The position numbers were made by a program, and so were the translations under genes. Below, one piece after another: positions 14,779 to 22,716 of a stretch of 37,416 nt of DNA (its first letter is position 1; the number at the start of each line of letters is the position of its first letter). The stretch lies in NCBI GenBank assembly GCA_039029395.1, contig JBCCGG010000056.1, forward strand, positions 1 through 37,416, read 5' to 3'. Under the pieces are notes generated by a model. It had not been told where the DNA came from, did not search any database, and saw only the letters and a list, made by a program, of their open reading frames with translations. The stretch comes from JBCCGG01 sp039029395. GTDB taxonomy: Bacteria; Pseudomonadota; Alphaproteobacteria; Kiloniellales; JAKSDN01.

Positions 14779-16569
14779 ATGACCGATCAGAGCTTCACCA
14801 CTCGCCCCGAGATTGCCGGCACCTTCGGGGTCGTCACCTCGACCCATTGGCTCGCCTCGGCAGCCGGCATGGCAGTCTTGGAGAAGGGCGGCAACGCCTT
14901 CGACGCGGCGGTCGCGACGGGGTTCGCGCTCCAGGTGGTCGAACCGCACCTGAACGGCCCAGGCGGCGAGGTGCCGATGATCCTGCACAAGGCCGGCAGC
15001 GGCGGCCTGGAGGGGGTCGAGGTGATCTGCGGCCAGGGCGTGGCACCCGCGGCCGCCACGATCGAGCACTACCGTGGGCTCGGGCTTGACCTGGTGCCCG
15101 GCGCCGGCCTCTTGGCGAGCGTCGTGCCGGGCGCCTTTGACGGATGGATGCTGCTGCTGCGCGACCACGGCAGCCTCCACCCCCGCGACGTTCTGGCCCA
15201 TGCGATCGACTATGCCGGCGGCGGCTACCCCCTGGTGCCCAACATTTGCGACACCATCGCCAGGGTCGAGACACTGTTCCGCGAGGAGTGGCCGACCTCG
15301 GCCGCACTCTACCTACCGGGCGGGGAGATCCCGAGCCCTGGGCGTCTGTTCCGGAACCAGACTCTGGCCGCGACCTATAAGCGCCTGCTGGCCGAAGGCG
15401 AGGCCGCCGGGCCCGACCGGGAGGCCCAGATCGAGGCCATGCGCGCGGCCTGGTACAAGGGCTTCGTGGCCGAGGCGATAGACCGGTTCTGTCGGACCCA
15501 GGTGCTGATGGACGCCTCGGGCCGGCGGCACGGCGGGGTCTTGACCGGCGACGACATGGCGCGCTGGCAAGCCACCAAAGAAGCACCGGCCACCTATGAC
15601 TACCACGGAGTCACCCTGTGCAAGAACGGCCCCTGGAGCCAAGGCCCTGTGTTCCTCCAGCAGCTCGCTCTGCTCTCTGGTCACGACGTCGCGGCGCTCG
15701 ACCCGCTGGGTCCCGACTTCGTCCACCTGGTGACCGAATGCGCCAAGCTGGCGATGGCCGACCGGGACGCCTTCTATGGCGACCCGGACTTCGTCGAGGT
15801 GCCGCTCGATCACCTCCTGTCCGAGGCCTACAACGCCGAGCGACGCACCCTGATCGGCGAGAGCGCTTCCCACGACCACAGGCCGGGCGAGATCCCCGGC
15901 TTCGGCGGGCGCATCGTCGAGGGCACGGCCGCGCTGGCCGATGCGTTGGGCGCCGGCGAGCCGACCGTGCAGACCGACGGCACGACCCGGGGCGACACCT
16001 GCCACCTGGACGTTATCGACCGGGCCGGCAACATGATCTCGGCAACGCCTTCGGGCGGCTGGCTGCAGTCTTCGCCGATCATCCCCGAGCTCGGATTTTG
16101 TCTCAGCAGCCGGGCCCAGATGTTCTGGCTCGAAGAGGACCTGCCGGCCAGCCTGGCGCCGGGCAAGCGGCCGCGCTCGACGCTCTCGGTCAACCTGGCG
16201 CTGAAGGAAGACAAGCCCTGGATGGTGTTCGGCACGCCCGGCGGCGACTATCAGGACCAGTGGACCCTGACCTTCCTGCTGCGCGCGCTCCATTACGACA
16301 TGAACCTGCAGCAAGCGATCGAGGCGCCCATGTTCCAGACCGACCACATGCCCTCGTCCTTCTGGCCGCGCGCCGCGGATCCGGGCTCGCTCACCGTGGA
16401 AGGGCGCTTTCCCAAGGCGACCGTCGAGGAGCTGGCGCGCCGCGGCCACCGGGTCACCGTGGTCGAGGACTGGGCCCTCGGGCGCCTCTCCGCGGCCCGG
16501 CGCCAGGACGGGCAGCTGAGGGCGGCCGCCAACCCGCGCTTCATGCAGGGCTACGCTATCGGCCGGTAG
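14779..16569 (+). CDS. ggt: Gamma-glutamyltransferase family Ntn-hydrolase
   Basis: This 596-residue protein follows the gamma-glutamyltranspeptidase plan. The N-terminal half begins ASAAGMAVLEKGGNAFDAAV. The self-cleavage site is GDTCHLDVID, with T407 as the expected new N-terminal nucleophile. The C-terminal half carries RPRSTLSVNL and PGGDYQDQWTL in the place of the usual glycine loop. These enzymes hydrolyse or transfer gamma-glutamyl groups from glutathione or other gamma-glutamyl compounds. No signal peptide is seen, unlike periplasmic GGT, so it probably works in the cytoplasm and may prefer a non-glutathione substrate. It lies beside the D-glutamate genes and just before the MATE gene (5-base gap). 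Confidence 0.9.
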   Translation: MTDQSFTTRPEIAGTFGVVTSTHWLASAAGMAVLEKGGNAFDAAVATGFALQVVEPHLNGPGGEVPMILHKAGSGGLEGVEVICGQGVAPAAATIEHYRGLGLDLVPGAGLLASVVPGAFDGWMLLLRDHGSLHPRDVLAHAIDYAGGGYPLVPNICDTIARVETLFREEWPTSAALYLPGGEIPSPGRLFRNQTLAATYKRLLAEGEAAGPDREAQIEAMRAAWYKGFVAEAIDRFCRTQVLMDASGRRHGGVLTGDDMARWQATKEAPATYDYHGVTLCKNGPWSQGPVFLQQLALLSGHDVAALDPLGPDFVHLVTECAKLAMADRDAFYGDPDFVEVPLDHLLSEAYNAERRTLIGESASHDHRPGEIPGFGGRIVEGTAALADALGAGEPTVQTDGTTRGDTCHLDVIDRAGNMISATPSGGWLQSSPIIPELGFCLSSRAQMFWLEEDLPASLAPGKRPRSTLSVNLALKEDKPWMVFGTPGGDYQDQWTLTFLLRALHYDMNLQQAIEAPMFQTDHMPSSFWPRAADPGSLTVEGRFPKATVEELARRGHRVTVVEDWALGRLSAARRQDGQLRAAANPRFMQGYAIGR

Positions 16570-16574
16570 AGGGG

Positions 16575-17921
16575 ATGTCGGACACCCGGCAGCCAGAGGA
16601 GCGCCAGCGCGGCATCCACGCCCGGGTCTGGGCAATCGCCGCGCCGGTAATGCTGTCCAACCTATCGGTTCCGCTCTTGGGCGCGGTCGACACGGCCGTG
16701 GTCGGCCACCTGCCGGACCCGGCCTACATCGGCGGCGTGGCGGTCGGCGCGATTATCTTCAGCTTCCTCTATTGGGGCTTCAGCTTCCTGCGCATGGGCA
16801 CCAGCGGCTTTACGGCGCAAGCCTACGGCAGCGGCGACCGAGACGAGCTGCGTGCGGTGCTCGCCCGGGCGCTGCTTCTGGCGTTGGCCATTGGCCTGCT
16901 GCTGATCGTTCTTCAGCTGCCAATCTCTTGGATTTCTTTCCATCTCTTCGAAGCGAGCAGCGAGGTCGAGACCCAGGCCACGCTCTACTTCGACATAAGG
17001 ATCTGGAGTGCGCCGGCATCGCTCGCCAACTACGTGATGATCGGTTGGTTCTTGGGCACTGGGCGGGCGCGCACCATGCTGCTGCTCGAGGTCACGCTCA
17101 ACGGCATCAACATCGTGCTTGACCTCGTCTTCGTGCTCGGCTTTGGCTGGGGCGTCGAGGGCGTTGCCCTGGCCAGCCTGCTGGCCGAGGTCACGGCGGT
17201 ATCCCTCGGACTCGTCATCATTGCCCGAATCCTGAAACGCGACGGCGGCGCCTTTCGGCTCGCGCGTATTCGCGACCCGGCCCGACTGATCGCTCTCTTC
17301 CGGGTCAATCGGGACATCTTGATCCGCACGCTCTGCCTGCTCTTCGCCTTCGGCTACTTCACCGCCCAGGGCGCCAAGATGAGCGATGCGGTGCTCGCCG
17401 CCAACGCTATTCTGTTGCAGTTCTTCACCTTCATGGCTCATGGCATCGACGGACTTGCGGACGCAACCCAAGTGCTCGCAGGCAATGCCAAAGGCGCGCG
17501 CCACCGGGGCCAGTTTCGGGCGGCGATCCGCGCCGCCGCGCTCTGGGCGGCCGGGGTGGCGATCGTGATCGCTTTGGTCTTTTGGCTGGCCGGGCCCACG
17601 CTGATCGCGCTCTTCACCAATATGACGGAGGTGCGTCAAATCGCCGAGACTTACTTGCCCTGGATGGCCGTGGCGCCACTGCTCTCGGTCTGGTGCTTTC
17701 TGCTGGACGGCATCTTCATTGGCACGACCAGGACCGACGCCATGCGCAATGCCATGGTCGCCTCGCTGCTGCTCTACCTGGCGGCCTGTTGGGTCTTGAT
17801 CCCCTGGCTCGGCAATCATGGCCTTTGGCTGGCGATGATGATCTTTATGGTGGCCCGCGCGCTCAGCTTGGCGGTCTATCTGCCCGCGCTCGACCGCTCG
17901 ATCGAGGCGGCGCCGGGATGA
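16575..17921 (+). CDS. MATE-family transporter (DinF-like)
   Basis: This 448-residue integral membrane protein of the MOP superfamily has about 12 hydrophobic segments. Its first helix region (PVMLSNLSVPLLGAVDTAVV) and the following loop (GTSGFTAQAYGSGDRDEL) are typical of DinF-type MATE proteins. These use Na+ or H+ gradients to export small molecules; relatives in the same superfamily (Wzx, MurJ) flip lipid-linked sugars. GAGGGG lies just before the ATG at 16575, and the start is fixed by homology although the frame is open upstream through the GGT gene. Its stop overlaps the ATG of the first glycosyltransferase (ATGA), so transporter and transferases are made together. Confidence 0.92.
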   Translation: MSDTRQPEERQRGIHARVWAIAAPVMLSNLSVPLLGAVDTAVVGHLPDPAYIGGVAVGAIIFSFLYWGFSFLRMGTSGFTAQAYGSGDRDELRAVLARALLLALAIGLLLIVLQLPISWISFHLFEASSEVETQATLYFDIRIWSAPASLANYVMIGWFLGTGRARTMLLLEVTLNGINIVLDLVFVLGFGWGVEGVALASLLAEVTAVSLGLVIIARILKRDGGAFRLARIRDPARLIALFRVNRDILIRTLCLLFAFGYFTAQGAKMSDAVLAANAILLQFFTFMAHGIDGLADATQVLAGNAKGARHRGQFRAAIRAAALWAAGVAIVIALVFWLAGPTLIALFTNMTEVRQIAETYLPWMAVAPLLSVWCFLLDGIFIGTTRTDAMRNAMVASLLLYLAACWVLIPWLGNHGLWLAMMIFMVARALSLAVYLPALDRSIEAAPG

Positions 17922-18874
17922 GCGCGCCCGCGATCTCCGGTTTCATGGTGCTGCGCGACGGGGTCGCCATGGGTTATCCGTTCGTCGAGGCGATCGTCTC
18001 GGCCCTGCCGGTCTGCGACGAGTTCTTGGTCTCCGACGGCTATTCCAGCGACGACACCCTGGCCGTGCTGGAGCGCCTGAAGGAGATCTTCCCCGAGAAG
18101 ATCAGGCTTCACCAGCACCGCTGGACGACCGAGCCGGACAACGGCCGGGTGATCGCGACGGTCTCGAACGCCCTGCTTGCCGAGTGCCGGGGCCGCCACT
18201 GCCTCTACGTCCAGGGCAACGAGATCCTTCACGAGTCAGCCCGCCAGGAAGTTCGCGCTCTGCCGGAGCTCTACCCCGAGATCGAGCTCTTCAAGCTGCC
18301 GTTCCTCAGCTATGGCGGCGCGGTTGCGCTGACCGATTGCGAATTCAGGCGGCGGCTTTTCGTAAACACGCCGCGAATCGCGCTGCAAGGCGACGCTTAC
18401 GATGCCGGATACGAGAAATGGCAGCTGTTGAAGCAGCCCCGGCGCTTCGCGTCCTACCTATTGCACCGGGAGGGCGAGATGTTGTGCTATCTGCGCGACG
18501 GCTTTCATCGCTATCGCGGTGTCTTTCCCGAGCCCTATCTGAAGAAGCTCGAGGTGCGAGGATCTCAGTACAAAGACCCACACTTGGCGATGATCTTTCG
18601 CAAAATCTATCAGCACGCGGCGCAAACCCTCGAGGCGGTGCGCCGCGCCGGCCAGGGCACCGGTGCCTTTTGGCAGGAGGTCGTGCGAATGCTCGATCGC
18701 GAGCGTCTCGATGAACTGCAAGAGCGCGGCCATGCGATCGCGGGGCTTGAAACGGCGCTCCCGACCCAAGGCGGCGCCCATCCGAAGATCATGGCCGATC
18801 TCTTCCAACAATGGCGCTACGACCCCTGGTCCAGCCTGGCGCGCGTCGCACGGGAGAAGCAGGCGGTGTCATGA
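17918..18874 (+). CDS. Glycosyltransferase-like protein, paralog 1
   Basis: This 318-residue protein belongs to the family 2-like glycosyltransferase group that begins ISGFMVLRD and has VCDEFLVSDGYSSDDT as the nucleotide-sugar site. The later motif, which in relatives reads Q-A-D-E followed by V-x-H-E, is here VQGNEILHES. The presumed metal-binding aspartate is therefore an asparagine (N101, codon 18218-18220). The body continues with LFVNTPRIALQGDAYDAGYE and a C-terminal helical tail ending QWRYDPWSSLARV. It overlaps the MATE gene at the start and the second paralog at the end (ATGA both times). It probably decorates a molecule handled by the MATE protein; donor and acceptor are unknown. Confidence 0.8.
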   Translation: MSAPAISGFMVLRDGVAMGYPFVEAIVSALPVCDEFLVSDGYSSDDTLAVLERLKEIFPEKIRLHQHRWTTEPDNGRVIATVSNALLAECRGRHCLYVQGNEILHESARQEVRALPELYPEIELFKLPFLSYGGAVALTDCEFRRRLFVNTPRIALQGDAYDAGYEKWQLLKQPRRFASYLLHREGEMLCYLRDGFHRYRGVFPEPYLKKLEVRGSQYKDPHLAMIFRKIYQHAAQTLEAVRRAGQGTGAFWQEVVRMLDRERLDELQERGHAIAGLETALPTQGGAHPKIMADLFQQWRYDPWSSLARVAREKQAVS

Positions 18875-19779
18875 GCATGCCATCGATCTCAGGATTCATG
18901 GTCCTGCGAAACGCGGCCGAAACCGGCTATCCCTTTATCGAGTCGATCGTCTCGGCCTTGGCAATCTGCGACGAGTTCCTGATTTCCGACGGCTTTTCCA
19001 GCGATGACACCTGGGCCTGCTTGAACGAATTGAAGAGCTGCTATCCCGATAGGATCACATTGTTCCAGGATTCCTGGCCGGCCTGGCGCGACTATGGGCG
19101 GGTCATGGCCACGGTCTCTAACCTGGTGCGCGCGCGCTGCCGCGGCGACTTTTGCCTCTATGTTCAGTCCAACGAGGTCATGCACGAGTCCTCGCGCGAG
19201 GAGATCCGCCGCTGGCCCTTGCAGTACCCCGACGTCGAGCTGTTTCGAATTCCCTACTGCAACTACTTGGGCCCGGATGACCAAATGGTCTTCGATTTTC
19301 GCCGCCGGCTCTTCGCCAACAAGCCGCGCATTGCCTTGGTCGGCGACGCTTACGACGCCGGCTATCTGAAAGGGCAATTGCTTAAGACTCCGCGACGTTT
19401 TGTGCCCTATCTGCTCCATCGCGAGGGCGAAAAGGCCTGCTATCTCAGAGATCCCTACCACCGCTACTGGGGCATCGCCCCGAGGGGCTATCTCACGAAA
19501 TTGAGGCAGCGCAGCGCTGAGTACGACAACGAGGCCCTGGCGCCCGCTTGGCGCGACGAGCTGGACGTCGCCGAACGGGCTATCGAAGAGATCAGCGAGG
19601 ACGGAGGCTGCCAGAACGCCTTTTGGCGTCCGCTTGCCGACCTGCAGCGAAGCATTCGCTACGCCGGCAAGGTGCCCGGCAGCCAGAACCTCGGGCCCCA
19701 CCCGCAGCTCGTAGAGCCCCTGCTCGGCCAGTGGCGCTATGACCCCTGGGCCAGCCTGGAACGCCTATCGGAGCACTAG
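18871..19779 (+). CDS. Glycosyltransferase-like protein, paralog 2
   Basis: This 302-residue paralog of the preceding gene shares the same frame of motifs: ISGFMVLRNAAETGYPF, ICDEFLISDGFSSDDT, CLYVQSNEVMHES, GDAYDAGYLKGQLLKTPRRF, YLLHREGEKACYLRDPYHRY and QWRYDPWASLERL. The pair clearly arose by tandem duplication but has diverged widely, so the two copies probably have different donors or acceptors. The acidic metal motif again has asparagine (N101, codon 19171-19173). The ATG overlaps the upstream stop. Its TAG (19777-19779) overlaps the stop of the convergent potA gene by two bases, leaving no room for a terminator. Confidence 0.8.
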   Translation: MSMPSISGFMVLRNAAETGYPFIESIVSALAICDEFLISDGFSSDDTWACLNELKSCYPDRITLFQDSWPAWRDYGRVMATVSNLVRARCRGDFCLYVQSNEVMHESSREEIRRWPLQYPDVELFRIPYCNYLGPDDQMVFDFRRRLFANKPRIALVGDAYDAGYLKGQLLKTPRRFVPYLLHREGEKACYLRDPYHRYWGIAPRGYLTKLRQRSAEYDNEALAPAWRDELDVAERAIEEISEDGGCQNAFWRPLADLQRSIRYAGKVPGSQNLGPHPQLVEPLLGQWRYDPWASLERLSEH

Positions 19780-20861
19780 GAGCTGAGCAGCAGGCTGTCG
19801 TCTGGCCGCCAGGCGCACCAGAGCTCTTGGCCGACCGTGAAAGTCTGGGTCGTCGAGCGCGCCTCGTTCTGCAGGTTGGCCGAGATCGTGCGGCCTGCGT
19901 CGTCGGTTACGAAAACATGGGAGACGTCGCCGTAGTAGGCCACCTCGCTAACCTTGCCGTGCAGCGACACCAAGCCTTCGGCGGGCGGCTCGCTCATCAG
20001 GCGGACCTTTTCGGGCCTGACCGCGATGCCCACGCTGCCGCTGGCCGGTCCTTGGCCAGAAAGCGCAAGCTGGCTCAGGCCCTCCACGTCGACCAGCACC
20101 TGCTCGCCGCTGACGCCCGAAACCGTGCCCTCGAAGAGGTTCATCTTGCCGATGAAGTCGGCCACAAAGCGGCAGTTGGGGAACTCGTAAAGCTCGGCCG
20201 GCGCGGCCACCTGGCGCACCTTGCCTTCCTCCATGACCGCGATCCGATTGGCCATGGAAAGCGCTTCGGCCTGGTCGTGGGTGACGATCACAAAGGTGAT
20301 GCCGACCGACTGCTGCAAGCGCACCAACTCCAGTTGCATGGCCTCGCGCAGCTTTGCGTCAAGCGCCGAGAGCGGCTCGTCGAGCAGGAGCACCTTGGGC
20401 CGCTTGACCAGTGCTCGGGCAAGCGCGACGCGCTGCCGCTGGCCGCCGGAGAGCTGATCGGGCATGCGCGCGCCATAGCCCCCCAGCTTGACCAGCTCGA
20501 GCGCCTCCTCGGCGCGGCTGGCGATCTCCGCCTTGGCGACGCCGGTCACCTTGAGGCCGTAGCCGACATTGTCGAGCACCGACATGTGAGGAAAGACCGC
20601 GTAGGACTGGAACACCATGTTGATCGGACGATGATTGGGCTGAATGCCCGCCATGTCTTGACCATCGATCAGAATTTGGCCTTCGCTCGGCACCTCGAAG
20701 CCGGCAATCATCCGCAACAGCGTGGTCTTGCCGCAGCCGGAGGGTCCCAAAAGCGCGAAGAACTCGCCCTGTTCGATCTCGAGCGAGACCGCGTCGACCG
20801 CGGTCACCGAAGAACCGAAGCGCTTGGTGACCTGGTCGATGGTGATGATCCTGTCGGCCAT
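19776..20861 (-). CDS. potA: Polyamine-type ABC transporter ATP-binding protein
   Basis: This 361-residue ABC ATPase has Walker A GPSGCGKTT (39-47), the Q-loop in VFQSYAVFPHM, signature LSGGQRQRVALARAL, Walker B KVLLLDEPLSALD and the switch histidine in FVIVTHDQAEAL. A C-terminal TOBE_2-type regulatory domain follows (GIAVRPEKVRLM, VAYYGDVSHVFV). This layout is that of PotA/PotG ATPases for spermidine/putrescine uptake. It is last in the leftward potD-potB-potC-potA set, 6 bases after potC. The substrate is inferred from the whole operon. Confidence 0.92.
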   Translation of the reverse strand: MADRIITIDQVTKRFGSSVTAVDAVSLEIEQGEFFALLGPSGCGKTTLLRMIAGFEVPSEGQILIDGQDMAGIQPNHRPINMVFQSYAVFPHMSVLDNVGYGLKVTGVAKAEIASRAEEALELVKLGGYGARMPDQLSGGQRQRVALARALVKRPKVLLLDEPLSALDAKLREAMQLELVRLQQSVGITFVIVTHDQAEALSMANRIAVMEEGKVRQVAAPAELYEFPNCRFVADFIGKMNLFEGTVSGVSGEQVLVDVEGLSQLALSGQGPASGSVGIAVRPEKVRLMSEPPAEGLVSLHGKVSEVAYYGDVSHVFVTDDAGRTISANLQNEARSTTQTFTVGQELWCAWRPDDSLLLSS

Positions 20862-20867
20862 CGGGCT

Positions 20868-21716
20868 TTAGCCTCCGTCTTTGCTGTCCGACCTGTTCTG
20901 CAGCCACATTGCAAAGGCCGTCAGGGCCAGGGTGATGACGATCAACACGCTCGAGGCGGCGTTGACCTCCGGCGTCACGCTGAAGCGCACCATGGAGTAG
21001 ACCTTGACCGGGAAGGTCACGGTGTCGGGCCCCGAGGTGAAAAAGGTGATCACGAAGTCGTCGAGCGACAGCGTGAAGGCGAGCAGCCCGCCGGCCAGAA
21101 GGCCCGGGCGCATGTAGGGGATCAAGACGTCCCGGAAGGTTTGCCACTCGCTGGCGCCGAGGTCCTTGGCGGCCTCCTCCAGCTCCCGGTTGAAGTTGGC
21201 CAGACGCGCCCGGATCACCATGGCGGCGAAGGGAAAACTGAAGGAGATATGGGCGATGATGATGCTACCCAGGTTAAGCGGATAGGGCAGCCCGCTGGGC
21301 CAGCCGATGCGCGCGAAAAAGGCCAGCATGGCGATGCCCATGCAGATCTCGGGAATCACGATCGGCAAAGCCATCGCGCCCTCGTAGGGCGCCTTGCCGG
21401 GAAAGCGGAAGCGCCACAGCAGGACCGCCACCATGGCGCCGAGGATGACCGAGATCATGGTTGAGAGAAAAGCGATGGTCAGCGAGTTGGTAAAGGCCTC
21501 GATCAGGCTCTCATTGTTGATCGCCTTCTCGTAGTACTTCAGCGTGAAGCCGTTCCAGACGATGTTGCGCCGGCTGTCGTTGAAGCTGAAGGCCATCAGG
21601 GTGAGGATCGGCGCGTATAGGAAGAACAGGGTGAGGCCAAAGGTCAGACGCATGGACCAGCGTTTGGAGTACTCCAGCGGCCCGAACTTGGCCTCCTTGC
21701 GCCGACGCTCGGCCAT
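20868..21716 (-). CDS. potC: Polyamine-type ABC transporter permease PotC
   Basis: This 282-residue inner-membrane permease has six hydrophobic helices and the ATPase-contact EAA loop EEAAKDLGASEWQTFRDVLI. It starts with a typical cytoplasmic basic stretch (AERRRKEAKFGPLEYSKR). The ATG at 21716 is favoured because GGAGG lies 7 bases upstream; a GTG one codon earlier overlaps the potB stop. Either way the gene is translationally coupled to potB (TGATG). The other half of the translocation channel is PotB. Confidence 0.9.
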   Translation of the reverse strand: MAERRRKEAKFGPLEYSKRWSMRLTFGLTLFFLYAPILTLMAFSFNDSRRNIVWNGFTLKYYEKAINNESLIEAFTNSLTIAFLSTMISVILGAMVAVLLWRFRFPGKAPYEGAMALPIVIPEICMGIAMLAFFARIGWPSGLPYPLNLGSIIIAHISFSFPFAAMVIRARLANFNRELEEAAKDLGASEWQTFRDVLIPYMRPGLLAGGLLAFTLSLDDFVITFFTSGPDTVTFPVKVYSMVRFSVTPEVNAASSVLIVITLALTAFAMWLQNRSDSKDGG

Positions 21717-22636
21717 CACCCTGCCTCCATCGCGGACGAGCCCTTGGCCAGCACCGCGCGCAGCGCCAGGGCGAAGAAGGTGGCATACATCAGGATGAAC
21801 GAGAGCGCCGAGCCGAATGGCCAGTCATTTGCGCTCTTGAACTGGCGCTCGATCACGTTGGCTATCATCTGGCTGTCGGTGCCGCCAAGCAGGTCAGGGG
21901 TCAAGAAGGAGCCGAGCGTCGGGATGAAGGTGATCACGATGCCCGAGAAAATGCCCGCCTTGGCAAGCGGCACGACGATCGAGAAGAGCGTGCGAATTTG
22001 CCCGGCACCGAGATCCAGGCTGGCCTCGATCAGGGACTTGTCCATGCGGTCGAGCGAGGCGTAGAGCGGCAGCACCATGAAGGGCAGCGCCACGTAGACC
22101 AGTCCGAAAACCACCGCAAAGTTGTTGTAGAGCAGCACCAGGGGCTCGAAACGCTCGCCCAGCAGATTGAGCTCGCCCAGGCCGATCAGGGTGAGCAGAC
22201 CGTTTGCGCCGTCCCAAAGATCCTCGAGCGCGAAGTTGACGAAGCCCCGGGTGCGCAGCACCGCGATCAGCGCGTAGGTGCGGATCAGCAGGTTGGTCCA
22301 GAACGGCAGGATGATCAGCAGTAGCAACACCGGGCGCCAGCGCGCCGGCGCGAAGGTGATCATCATGGCAACCGGAAAGCCGACCACCAGGCACAGGAAG
22401 GTGGTGACCGCCGCGAACCACAGGGATTTAACGAAGATCTTTAGATAAAGCGGGTCGAAGGCCCGGGCGTAGTTGTCGAGCACCCAGGTGATCTCAATTC
22501 CGACGACGCCTTGCTTCTCGCCGAAGCTGAACAGCCACACGAGGGTCAGTGGCGCCAGGAAGAAGGCGACCAGCCAAACGGTCGGCGGCAGGCCGATGAG
22601 CCAAAAGACCAGCGGATGGCGCCGCCAACTCTCCAT
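21716..22636 (-). CDS. potB: Polyamine-type ABC transporter permease PotB
   Basis: This 306-residue permease has six transmembrane segments, the first in PTVWLVAFFLAPLTLVWLFS. The EAA loop is IEASLDLGAGQIRTLFSIVV. The periplasmic loop between helices 1 and 2 and the segment FWTNLLIRTYALIAVLR are typical for PotB/PotH. GGGGGC precedes the ATG. It is separated from potD by 80 bases containing a strong hairpin, so its expression may be lower than that of the binding protein. Confidence 0.9.
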   Translation of the reverse strand: MESWRRHPLVFWLIGLPPTVWLVAFFLAPLTLVWLFSFGEKQGVVGIEITWVLDNYARAFDPLYLKIFVKSLWFAAVTTFLCLVVGFPVAMMITFAPARWRPVLLLLIILPFWTNLLIRTYALIAVLRTRGFVNFALEDLWDGANGLLTLIGLGELNLLGERFEPLVLLYNNFAVVFGLVYVALPFMVLPLYASLDRMDKSLIEASLDLGAGQIRTLFSIVVPLAKAGIFSGIVITFIPTLGSFLTPDLLGGTDSQMIANVIERQFKSANDWPFGSALSFILMYATFFALALRAVLAKGSSAMEAG

Positions 22637-22674
22637 CTTGCCCCCGATTGCCCCGGAATTCGCTTGAAGGACCG

Positions 22675-22700
22675 GGGCGGACCGCCGAAACGGCCCGCCC
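22675..22700 (-). promoter_or_regulatory. Intercistronic hairpin between potD and potB
   Basis: GGGCGGACCG (22675-22684) and CGGCCCGCCC (22691-22700) form a stem with nine of ten pairs around the loop CCGAAA. No T tract follows on the transcribed strand, so it is not a classical terminator. Such stems often protect the upstream mRNA and give the binding protein higher expression than the permeases; that role is inference. Confidence 0.55.
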
Positions 22701-22716
22701 GTCCCGTTAGGTCATT

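Noticed and set aside
15618..16574. Long N-terminal extension of the MATE protein
   Set aside because: The frame is open only because it is a shifted frame inside the GGT gene; the extension is arginine-rich and without domains. The ATG at 16575 has a ribosome binding site.
19827..21464. Rightward 545-codon open frame opposite potA and potC
   Set aside because: It mirrors two well-recognised transporter genes and is low-complexity H/R/D/G sequence without domains.
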